Shown here: positions 8,196-14,630 of the stretch, piece after piece | How the letters are laid out: every line of letters begins with the position of its first letter | Numbering within the stretch: position 1 is the first letter of the stretch | NCBI GenBank assembly: GCA_028282745.1 | Contig: JANQHJ010000153.1 | Coordinates: 1-32,219 of the forward strand | From: Sedimentisphaerales bacterium | GTDB taxonomy: Bacteria > Planctomycetota > Phycisphaerae > Sedimentisphaerales > Anaerobacaceae | Reading direction: 5' to 3' | DNA: 32,219 nucleotides | Translations under genes and position numbers: made by a program | Notes under the pieces: model-generated | Seen by the model: only the letters and a program-made list of their open reading frames with translations | Told to the model about the DNA's origin: nothing | Databases searched by the model: none

Positions 8196-8810
8196 ATGAA
8201 AGTGTACAATTTCCCCTCAGAACCACGCAAGATAAAAGAACGAATCCGGCGACATGAAAGAGCTTTTATTAAAGAACAACAAGAGCATGGCGTGATAAGT
8301 GATGGGGCTGGGAAACGCTATCTACTTGGCCCGCTCTATTTGATATTGAATGATGTTGATGGTGCACTTAAATACTACCAATGGTTTGAAAGTGAATTTC
8401 CAGACGATGTAGGTGAACCGCTTCAATATTTCTGCTGGATTCTTGCCTTATATCGGAAAGGTGATACAGATGCAGCAACCAATAAGCTTATTCAGGCGAT
8501 GCTAAAAAATCTGTATCTTATCCCCCACATACTTGGCCAAGGCCAAGAAAGATATGATATATGGCATGGCTCTAATTATGAAGATATTGAATATCTCAGC
8601 TATTTACCGCCAGTTGTTATGGAGCTATGTACCAAAGAGGAATTAGATTGGATTAACAGGCAATATAGCAGTGACAAGTTTACAACTATTAGAGGAAGGT
8701 ATATTGACATCCAAAGCCAACTGAAAGACGAACCAAGAGGTTCTAGAAGAACGGAGTTAGTCGAACAGGCCTCAAGGTTGGAATACCTTGATTTCAGTGA
8801 TCTGAATTGA
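8196..8810 (+). CDS. TPR-like helical repeat protein
   Basis: 204 residues starting 6 bases after the nuclease-like gene, so almost certainly co-transcribed. The segment YLLGPLYLILNDVDGALKYYQWFESEFPDD, followed by YFCWILALYRKGDTDAATNKLIQAM, has the spacing of two tetratricopeptide-type helix pairs (about residues 44-105). A charged N terminus (KIKERIRRHERAF) precedes them and the C-terminal third is unassigned. TPR proteins usually bridge partners, so this may be the adaptor or regulator of the nuclease-like protein. No catalytic motif is seen. Confidence 0.65.
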   Translation: MKVYNFPSEPRKIKERIRRHERAFIKEQQEHGVISDGAGKRYLLGPLYLILNDVDGALKYYQWFESEFPDDVGEPLQYFCWILALYRKGDTDAATNKLIQAMLKNLYLIPHILGQGQERYDIWHGSNYEDIEYLSYLPPVVMELCTKEELDWINRQYSSDKFTTIRGRYIDIQSQLKDEPRGSRRTELVEQASRLEYLDFSDLN

Positions 8811-8906
8811 CAATCGATTCCGAACAAAAACTAGTCACTGATAGTCACATCACAGTACAATACAAAATCTTTACAAAAACGAAACATTTATATAGCTTTT
8901 GTTATT

Positions 8907-9299
8907 ATGCTTCTTATGGATATAGGTCTCATCGGAAAGCTGAAACAGAAAGAAAATGAAATTGCAAAACTTCAGAAAGAATTTCAAGAAGATACTTCCC
9001 TTGGTAGTTGTTTTATCGTAGCAGGAGTTTTGCATAAGCATTTGGGTGGAAAAGTGATTGGTGGTTTTTTTAAAGGGATGAGCCATTGGTGGATTGAAGT
9101 CGATGGTATAATCTACGATTTCAATTGCCTTGATAGTAGCGGGAATGAATTCGTTTGCGGAGATAAAAATGGTTATGAAAAAGAATTTGAAATAATTGGT
9201 AATAACGAACTCAAAAGAGAAGTAAACGCACAGTGCTTACTTGATCCTAATACATATAATTATTGGTTTAATCGTTTTGAGGAGGTTCTGTTATTATGA
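8907..9299 (+). CDS. Small protein with Cys-His-Asp triad pattern (papain/transglutaminase-like)
   Basis: 130 residues. After a charged coiled-coil-like N terminus (KLKQKENEIAKLQKEFQ), GSCFIVAGVL (C35), SHWWIEVDG (H60) and IIYDFN (D71, N73) follow the order and spacing of the C-H-D triad in papain-like and transglutaminase-like folds. Possible activities are peptidase, amidase or acyl transfer; none can be fixed from sequence. The next gene overlaps its stop by 4 bases (ATGA) and encodes an AbrB/MazE-like DNA-binding protein, the arrangement of a toxin-antitoxin pair. No good Shine-Dalgarno sequence is seen before the ATG at 8907, and the ATG at 8916 is an alternative start. Confidence 0.6.
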   Translation: MLLMDIGLIGKLKQKENEIAKLQKEFQEDTSLGSCFIVAGVLHKHLGGKVIGGFFKGMSHWWIEVDGIIYDFNCLDSSGNEFVCGDKNGYEKEFEIIGNNELKREVNAQCLLDPNTYNYWFNRFEEVLLL

Positions 9300-9439
9300 G
9301 AAAAAGGGTTATAAGAAAAATTGGCAACTCCTATTATGTTAAGTTAGAACAGGCAGACATAAAAGACTGGGAAGTAAAAGAAGGACAAGAAGTATGCGTT
9401 AGCCCTTTAGAGGAAAATAACGACACTGCTGTTTCATAA
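9296..9439 (+). CDS. 47-aa AbrB/MazE-like (SpoVT-AbrB domain) protein
   Basis: A short gene of 47 codons whose ATG overlaps the upstream stop (ATGA) and is preceded by GAGGAGG about 10 bases upstream. The product (MRKRVIRKIGNSYYVKLEQ..., then IKDWEVKEGQEVCV) follows the swapped-hairpin AbrB/MazE antitoxin pattern: basic strand, IGNS-x-x-V-x-L, helix, then L/V-K-E-G-x-E-V. Such proteins dimerise, bind their own promoter and neutralise a partner. The partner here would be the Cys-His-Asp protein instead of a MazF or PIN toxin. The tail after residue 36 is short, leaving little room for a classical toxin-wrapping extension. Confidence 0.7.
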   Translation: MRKRVIRKIGNSYYVKLEQADIKDWEVKEGQEVCVSPLEENNDTAVS

Positions 9440-9490
9440 TAATGATTTTTATTTATAGCATTTTCAAGAAAATTCAACTTGCATAAGATG

Positions 9491-9511
9491 AATTTGTGGC
9501 AATTTTGTGGC
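9491..9511 (+). repeat. Tandem pair AATTTGTGGC / AATTTTGTGGC
   Basis: Two near-identical 10-11-base units stand head to tail directly before the ACCAGTT array. They may be additional recombinase or excisionase arm sites, or a local duplication. Confidence 0.4.
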
Positions 9512-9514
9512 AAA

Positions 9515-9566
9515 ACCAGTTCCAAAACAGTTCTGGAACCAGTTTACGACCAGTTCGAAACCAGTT
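9515..9566 (+). repeat. Five phased ACCAGTT-type direct repeats (11-12 bp period)
   Basis: ACCAGTT occurs at 9515, 9538, 9549 and 9560, with a variant AACAGTT at 9526. Successive starts are 11, 12, 11 and 11 bases apart, about one DNA turn, so bound proteins would stack on one face. The position, about 85 bases before the tRNA fragment, fits arm-type sites for the island integrase or its excisionase. It could also be an iteron-like element. Confidence 0.6.
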
Positions 9567-9650
9567 TGTAAGTCCTTATATAGCAAATATTAAGTGCCTT
9601 ATTAATAAGTACTTAGAAACGCCTCGGCTATGCTCGACACGCAGGAGGCC

Positions 9651-9675
9651 ACAGGTTCAAGTCCTGTATCGCCCA
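9651..9675 (+). other. tRNA 3'-end fragment (T-arm plus acceptor 3' strand), putative att site
   Basis: ACAGG-TTCAAGT-CCTGT is a perfect T-arm (5-bp stem, 7-base loop with invariant TTC and A58). It is followed by a 7-base acceptor strand ATCGCCC and discriminator A. No matching GGGCGAT 5' strand, D-arm or plausible anticodon arm is found in the preceding 100 bases, so it is only the 3' part. Such fragments mark the distal end of islands integrated in tRNA genes. The amino acid identity cannot be told; a tmRNA end is also possible. Confidence 0.6.
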
Positions 9676-9710
9676 TTCCAAGTAAAAAAATACATAGCAC
9701 ATACAAAGCC

Positions 9711-9734
9711 CTTAGCGCCTAAGCAAGTTTTTTT
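9711..9734 (+). terminator. Short hairpin followed by T7
   Basis: CTTAG-CGC-CTAAG, then CAAG and seven T residues (9728-9734), 36 bases after the tRNA fragment. It is probably the original terminator of the tRNA transcription unit. The stem is only 5 bp, so confidence is limited. Confidence 0.4.
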
Positions 9735-9849
9735 GTTAAATTTTACTTATTTTGTTTTCAAGCATAATTACATAACCTCTTGTAATTTATATACATACGC
9801 AATTTCAAGATCATTTTATCTAAGAATGAGTTAAAAGGCTTATAATAAA

Positions 9850-9867
9850 ATGTGAAAAAAATCACAA
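9850..9867. promoter_or_regulatory. Rex operator (TGTGA-N6-TCACA)
   Basis: ATGTGAAAAAAATCACAA matches the Rex consensus TTGTGA-N6-TCACAA at every fixed position except the first. It sits directly upstream of the predicted promoter of rex itself. An extra TTGTGA half-site occurs at 9911-9916. This supports autoregulated NADH-responsive control of the whole hydrogenase operon. Confidence 0.75.
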
Positions 9868-9874
9868 AAAATAG

Positions 9875-9902
9875 TTGTGTTGTTGTTTGGGTGTTGTATA
9901 AT
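9875..9902 (+). promoter_or_regulatory. Predicted promoter of the rex-hyd operon
   Basis: TTGTGT (9875-9880), a 16-base spacer and a perfect TATAAT (9897-9902). Transcription would start near 9909, giving a leader of about 80 bases. The Rex site lies just upstream of the -35 box. Confidence 0.6.
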
Positions 9903-9988
9903 ATAAGCAGTTGTGATTAGTGTTATGATAATTTATCTATGTATTTATTTTATGAGATTTTGTTCACATGTGATTGTGGAGACTATAA

Positions 9989-10618
9989 ATGCGTAACAGA
10001 AGCTGTGTGATGAGATTGTTAAGGTATAAAAATGCTCTTTTAAAATTGAAGGCTCTTAATTTTGTCCGGGTTTTCTCTGACAATCTTGCTGACGCAGCTG
10101 GTGTTACGTCGGCACAAGTACGAAAGGATTTTTCGATATTTGGCATTACTGGAAACAGGCGCGGTGGGTATCAGGTAGGTGACTTGATTGAAAATCTTAG
10201 TCATATTCTTGGCAAGGACAAAGATTATGAGTTTATAGTGGTAGGCGTAGGAAATATCGGTAAAGCATTAATGAGGTATGATGGTTTTGAGAAAAGCGGA
10301 ATAAAAATAAGTGCAGGTTTTGATATTGATCCAACTAAGTATGATCCAGGTGCTGCTGTTGCAGTTTATGATTTATCAAAGCTGAATGAATACGTTGTTA
10401 AAAACAAGATTCGTTTTGGAATTATAGCGGTACCTGAATTTGCCGCTCAGCAGGCATTTGAAGTAATGATCAATTCCGGGATCAAAGGAGTGTTGAACTT
10501 TACACCAGCCAGGTTAAAGGGCCCGGAAGATTGTATTATCAATAACATTAACTTAGAGACAGAGCTTGAAAGTATTATTTATTTCGTAAATGTAGCTGAT
10601 AAAACCGGCGGGAAATAA
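9989..10618 (+). CDS. rex: Redox-sensing transcriptional repressor Rex
   Basis: 209 residues. The N-terminal winged helix contains LADAAGVTSAQVRKDFSIFG (about 33-52), the near-invariant Rex recognition helix. The Rossmann domain starts at VVGVGNIGKAL (GxGxxG) and binds NAD(H); the C terminus has the expected FTPARL and LETELESIIYF segments. Rex represses fermentative and hydrogenase genes when NADH/NAD+ is low and leaves DNA when NADH rises. GGAGA 6 bases before the ATG supports this start. It is the first gene of the hydrogenase operon; the next gene begins at the very next base after its stop. The N terminus is shorter and more basic than in Gram-positive Rex. Confidence 0.95.
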   Translation: MRNRSCVMRLLRYKNALLKLKALNFVRVFSDNLADAAGVTSAQVRKDFSIFGITGNRRGGYQVGDLIENLSHILGKDKDYEFIVVGVGNIGKALMRYDGFEKSGIKISAGFDIDPTKYDPGAAVAVYDLSKLNEYVVKNKIRFGIIAVPEFAAQQAFEVMINSGIKGVLNFTPARLKGPEDCIINNINLETELESIIYFVNVADKTGGK

Positions 10619-12457
10619 ATGGCGTCAAAGTCGTTAAAAATAAGAATATTATTTTCCTTTTTAGCAGTGGTATTAGCATTATCCGTGCTAATAGCTCTGT
10701 TAGGTTATTTTGTTATCAAAAAGGATATAATAGAGAGGGCACAAGACGAAGTTGCAAAAAATCTCTCAGCGGCAAGATTCTTTTTAAATGCTGAGATTGA
10801 GAATATTGGTAAGAACTTTGCTATTGCCGATTACGAAGGTGATGTTGGGAAATATAAAGATAAGCTTGGTTTAGATTACTTTGTGCTTGCTGACCAAAAT
10901 GGCATTAAGGGAACAGTCAGCGAGATAGCAACCAGGGCAATTGCCCAGAGAAGGGCAGTTGGAGGTGCAAGGATAATCAGCTATGAGGAATTAACTGAGC
11001 TAAACGGACAAATAAGGCCTGACACAAAAATAGAGATAAAAGATACTCCCATGGCGGGGCCCAGCCAGAGGGCAATACTGTATGATGTAATGGCCAAGGA
11101 ATATGCTATACCATTATTTGATAATATGGGACAGATCAATGGTGTTATGTATGGCGGCAAGATCATAAATAATGATCATGGGTTAGTTGACAAAATACGA
11201 TTTATGGTTTTTGGGGTCGGGCCGCAGGAGAATGAGCCTGTAGGGACCGTAACGATATTTCAGGATGATGTGCGAATATCCACAAATGTTCTGGATGAAA
11301 CGGGCGGCCGGGCGATAGGAACCAGGGTCAGTGAAGAGGTCTATAAGCATGTGGTAAATGATGGCAAAATATGGCACGGCAGGGCTTTTGTGGTTACAGA
11401 CTGGTATGAAACAGCGTATGAGCCAATCAGGGACATTAGTGGTAATGTCATCGGAATCCTGTATGTTGGGATACCTGAAAAGCCTTTCGATGATATGGCA
11501 AGAAGAATTACGCTTCTATTTCTGTTTATAATCAGCGGTTGTGCTGTTCTTGCTGTTTTATTAACGCTTTTTGTTACTTTTCGTATAACCGAGCCGATCA
11601 CGAGAGTGCTCGATGGGACCTTTAAGATTTCCGAAGGCGGCCTTGGTTATGAGGTTCATACTGAAACGGGGATCAAGGAACTTGACAATCTTGCAATTGC
11701 TTTCAATACAATGTCAACGAAGCTGAAAGAAAGAGATGGCAGCCTCAGGCAAATGAACCAGCGGCTTGTGGTTGCGAATCAGAACTATGTTGATTTGATA
11801 AGTTTTGTGGCTCATGAACTCAAGGGCATTTTAGCTTCAGCGGTTATGAATGCTTATGCGATAAGAGATGGTTTTTTGGGGATGATAAATTTTAAACAGC
11901 GAAAAGCTATAGACTCTGTAACTCGCAATCTTGATTATCTCGATTCTACAGTAAAGAAATTTCTTAACCTTGGCAGGATCGAAAGAGATGAGCTCGAGTT
12001 GAATAAAAGTGAAGTACTGCTGAGGAAGGATGTTTTTAAAGTATCTCTGGAATCTCTCTCAGTCCTGGCGGTCAATAAGAAAATTACAATCAATAATAAT
12101 CTTGATGATAAGCTGACAGTCAACGCGGATATAGATCTTTTGCTGATAGTAGCCAACAACCTTCTTAGTAACGCGATCAAATATGGTACTGAAGGAGGCA
12201 AAATTGAAATCAAGGCTGATCGTATAAACGGTTTTGTTGTAATCGAGGTATATAATGATTCAGTACCTATCAGTGAGCAGCAGCAAAGGATGTTGTTTCA
12301 GAAATTTACAAGGCTTGAGAATGAACAGACTAAGAAAGTCAAAGGTACAGGGCTTGGACTTTATATTGCTAAGCAGATAGTGGAAAAGCATGGCGGCGAC
12401 ATTAGTGTTGAGCCCCGGGAAAAAGGTAACGCTTTCATATTTAAAATAGAAGGATAA
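10619..12457 (+). CDS. Membrane sensor histidine kinase (Cache-HAMP-HisKA-HATPase)
   Basis: 612 residues. Domains in order: TM1 (about 10-32); extracytoplasmic Cache-type sensor (about 35-295, with GTVTIFQDDVRISTNV and the GNVIGILYVG ending typical of Cache folds); TM2 (about 297-322); HAMP (323-372); HisKA with phosphoacceptor H399 in FVAHELKG; HATPase_c with N box NNLLSNAIKYG (513-523) and G2 box GTGLGLYI (576-583). The G1 box is degenerate (NDSVP). A histidine kinase inside an [FeFe]-hydrogenase operon is a known pattern for bifurcating-type clusters, but its signal is not established. A single-domain response regulator in the same operon (19527-19910) is the obvious partner. The start directly follows the rex stop, with only a weak GGG upstream. 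Confidence 0.9.
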   Translation: MASKSLKIRILFSFLAVVLALSVLIALLGYFVIKKDIIERAQDEVAKNLSAARFFLNAEIENIGKNFAIADYEGDVGKYKDKLGLDYFVLADQNGIKGTVSEIATRAIAQRRAVGGARIISYEELTELNGQIRPDTKIEIKDTPMAGPSQRAILYDVMAKEYAIPLFDNMGQINGVMYGGKIINNDHGLVDKIRFMVFGVGPQENEPVGTVTIFQDDVRISTNVLDETGGRAIGTRVSEEVYKHVVNDGKIWHGRAFVVTDWYETAYEPIRDISGNVIGILYVGIPEKPFDDMARRITLLFLFIISGCAVLAVLLTLFVTFRITEPITRVLDGTFKISEGGLGYEVHTETGIKELDNLAIAFNTMSTKLKERDGSLRQMNQRLVVANQNYVDLISFVAHELKGILASAVMNAYAIRDGFLGMINFKQRKAIDSVTRNLDYLDSTVKKFLNLGRIERDELELNKSEVLLRKDVFKVSLESLSVLAVNKKITINNNLDDKLTVNADIDLLLIVANNLLSNAIKYGTEGGKIEIKADRINGFVVIEVYNDSVPISEQQQRMLFQKFTRLENEQTKKVKGTGLGLYIAKQIVEKHGGDISVEPREKGNAFIFKIEG

Positions 12458-12462
12458 AGAAA

Positions 12463-12822
12463 ATGGTAACACCGCTTGATGTTATAAAAAAGAAACGTGC
12501 CGAAGCGGTCGGTAGGATAATCGGCAGGGGCTACCTTGCGACTAAAAGAGTATATGTCGGGATGGCTACCTGTGAGATAGCTGCCGGCTCTAAAGAAGTA
12601 ATGGAAGTTTTTAATGAAGCTATTACTAAAGACGGGCTGACGGATGTTTATTTGAGTCAGAAAGGCTGTGCCGGCAGGTGCAATCTTGAACCGACGGTCG
12701 AAGTGATCGAGCAAGGCAAGAATCCTGTTCGCTATGGTAAGATCAATAGGGAAAAAGCTGCCCAGATAATCGAGCGACATCTAAAGAATGGCGAAGTTAT
12801 CGAAGAATGGATCATTGATTGA
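12463..12822 (+). CDS. Thioredoxin-fold [2Fe-2S] ferredoxin of the hydrogenase operon
   Basis: 119 residues with the thioredoxin-like ferredoxin pattern: VGMATCEIAAGS (C37), then QKGCAGRCNLEPTVEV (C69, C73). Only three cysteines fall at the usual positions, whereas the NuoE-type site has four, so cluster binding may be incomplete or use another ligand. Small proteins of this type commonly sit just before the NuoF-like subunit in [FeFe]-hydrogenase operons and may be an electron carrier or assembly subunit. AAGGA overlaps the histidine-kinase stop and supports the ATG. The hydB start follows 6 bases after its stop. Confidence 0.8.
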   Translation: MVTPLDVIKKKRAEAVGRIIGRGYLATKRVYVGMATCEIAAGSKEVMEVFNEAITKDGLTDVYLSQKGCAGRCNLEPTVEVIEQGKNPVRYGKINREKAAQIIERHLKNGEVIEEWIID

Positions 12823-12828
12823 GGTTAT

Positions 12829-14622
12829 ATGATGGTTAGCGAAAATATAATAACAATATGTGACGGAACCGGCTGTATCCAAAAAGGCTCAGATAAATTG
12901 CAGGCTGCCTTTGAGAAGGAGATCGCAGCGAAAGGTCTTGGTGACACAGCAAAGATAAATCTGTCGGGCTGTCTTGGTATGTGCGATAAGGGGCCTGTGG
13001 TTGTTGTCAATCCAGGTTATACGATCTATGGGAATGTTGCGGAAGATGATGTGACAGAGATAGTTGAGAGTCACGTAATAAATGGTAATCCTATCGCAAA
13101 GTTAGCTATTCAGGAAGATCATCTTTTTAACAGGTTCTTCAGGGTCTTCGGTGACGCTAAGTTTTTCGGCAAGCAGATGCGTATAGCACTTCGCAACTGT
13201 GGTATCATCGACCCTGAGAATATTGACGATTATTTGTCTGTCCGAGGTTACGAAGCTCTGGCTAAGGTGCTTACGAATATGTCGCCTCAGGATGTTATCG
13301 ATCAAGTCAAGAAATCCGGTATCCGCGGCAGGGGTGGAGCTGGTTTCCCGACAGGCTTAAAGTGGCAATTTACCGCAGATCAGAACAGCGACGAAAAATA
13401 TGTTATTTGTAATGCCGATGAAGGCGATCCCGGTGCCTTTATGGACAGAAGTGCCATAGAGGGCGATCCGCATACGATCTTAGAAGGTATGGCTTTAGCC
13501 GGTTATGCAATAGGCGCCAAACATGGAATAATATATATCCGGGCTGAATATCCTCTGGCAATTGAAAGATTAGAAAAAGCAATCGAAGCAGCCAGGGCCA
13601 GTAACTTATTAGGGAAAAATATTTTAGGCTCTGATTTTTATTTTGATATCGAGATCAGGCTTGGTGCCGGAGCTTTTGTTTGTGGCGAAGAAACAGCGTT
13701 GATTCGTTCTATAGAAGGTAAGCGGGGTATGCCGCGTCCAAGGCCTCCTTATCCATCGGTAAGCGGGCTGTTCGAAAAGCCGACATTAATCAATAACGTC
13801 GAAACATGGGCTAATATCCCTGTTATTATTCTGGACAGCGGCGATTGGTTCAGTACGGTAGGCACTGAAAAGAGCAAGGGTACAAAAGTGTTTGCGTTAG
13901 CCGGTAAGGTTGTCAATACTGGTTTAATTGAAGTGCCGATGGGTACAACACTGCGTCAGATCATTTATGATATCGGCGGCGGCGTGCCGGACAATAAGCA
14001 GATCAAGGCGGTTCAAACTGGTGGTCCGAGTGGGGGGTGTTTGCCGGTAGAATATCTTGATACTCCTGTAGATTACGAATCTCTCGCCGAGGCGGGTTCC
14101 ATAATGGGATCCGGAGGTATGATTGTGCTGGATGAGACTTCGTGCATGGTCGATATTGCGAAGTTCTTTTTGGAATTTACTCAGAACGAATCCTGCGGCA
14201 AGTGTACGCCATGTAGAGAAGGCACGAAAAGGATGTATGAGATATTGACTCGTATAACCGAGGGCAAAGGTCAGCTTGGTGATATAAAGAAGCTTGAACG
14301 ACTCGGCAATATGATCAAGAAGGCTTCTCTTTGCGGACTTGGTCAATCGGCTCCCAATCCTGTTCTAAGCACTATAGCTAATTTCAGGCAAGAATATGAA
14401 GAGCATATTAATGACAAGAAATGCAGGGCTGGTGTATGTGTTGAGCTATTAATTTATCAGGTAACAGATAAATGCGTTGGATGCGGAGCTTGTAAACGGG
14501 TATGTCCTGTCAATGCAATCTCCGGGGCTAAAAAGGAGCAGCATTCAATCGATACAGATGTTTGTGTTAAATGCGGTGCTTGCATGGATACATGTAAATT
14601 TGATGCAATTATAAGAGTTTGA
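12829..14622 (+). CDS. hydB: Hydrogenase subunit HydB (NuoF-like, NADH/FMN-binding)
   Basis: 597 residues. An N-terminal thioredoxin-like [2Fe-2S] domain carries C11, C16, C48 and C52. The NuoF core has the FMN/NADH loop GRGGAGFPTG (167-176) and CNADEGDPGAF, then an SLBB region. The [4Fe-4S] N3-type site is ESCGKCTPCREG (C456, C459, C462) with C502. Two C-terminal [4Fe-4S] ferredoxin motifs follow (CVGCGACKRVC from 549 and CVKCGACMDTC from 579). HydB exchanges electrons with NAD(H) and passes them to HydA; in HydABC complexes it takes part in flavin-linked bifurcation or confurcation with ferredoxin. GAGG 8 bases upstream supports this start; a second ATG follows immediately. Confidence 0.95.
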   Translation: MMVSENIITICDGTGCIQKGSDKLQAAFEKEIAAKGLGDTAKINLSGCLGMCDKGPVVVVNPGYTIYGNVAEDDVTEIVESHVINGNPIAKLAIQEDHLFNRFFRVFGDAKFFGKQMRIALRNCGIIDPENIDDYLSVRGYEALAKVLTNMSPQDVIDQVKKSGIRGRGGAGFPTGLKWQFTADQNSDEKYVICNADEGDPGAFMDRSAIEGDPHTILEGMALAGYAIGAKHGIIYIRAEYPLAIERLEKAIEAARASNLLGKNILGSDFYFDIEIRLGAGAFVCGEETALIRSIEGKRGMPRPRPPYPSVSGLFEKPTLINNVETWANIPVIILDSGDWFSTVGTEKSKGTKVFALAGKVVNTGLIEVPMGTTLRQIIYDIGGGVPDNKQIKAVQTGGPSGGCLPVEYLDTPVDYESLAEAGSIMGSGGMIVLDETSCMVDIAKFFLEFTQNESCGKCTPCREGTKRMYEILTRITEGKGQLGDIKKLERLGNMIKKASLCGLGQSAPNPVLSTIANFRQEYEEHINDKKCRAGVCVELLIYQVTDKCVGCGACKRVCPVNAISGAKKEQHSIDTDVCVKCGACMDTCKFDAIIRV

Positions 14623-14630
14623 GGCAAAAT

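Larger units (their letters stand above)
9440..9988. other. Island boundary and rex upstream region
   Basis: 549 bases without a credible gene. In order it contains tandem AATTTGTGGC-type repeats (9491-9511), five phased ACCAGTT-type repeats (9515-9566), a tRNA 3' fragment (9651-9675), a hairpin with T7 (9711-9734), a Rex-like operator (9850-9867), a promoter (9875-9902) and a TCACATGTGA palindrome (9964-9973). Composition shifts towards higher GC to the right, consistent with passing from island to core chromosome. Confidence 0.7.

Noticed and set aside
9515-9566. CRISPR array
   Set aside because: Units are 7 bases with 4-5-base gaps, far too short for CRISPR repeats and spacers, and no cas genes are near.
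9601-9680. A complete tRNA gene
   Set aside because: Only the T-arm and acceptor 3' strand are present; no complementary 5' acceptor strand, D-arm or anticodon stem could be found.
9496-9834. 112-aa open frame spanning the repeats and tRNA fragment
   Set aside because: It translates the phased repeats and the T-arm; there is no ribosome site and no protein-like pattern.
12361-12780. 139-aa minus-strand open frame
   Set aside because: Antisense to the histidine-kinase end and the ferredoxin gene; no independent start signal or family pattern.
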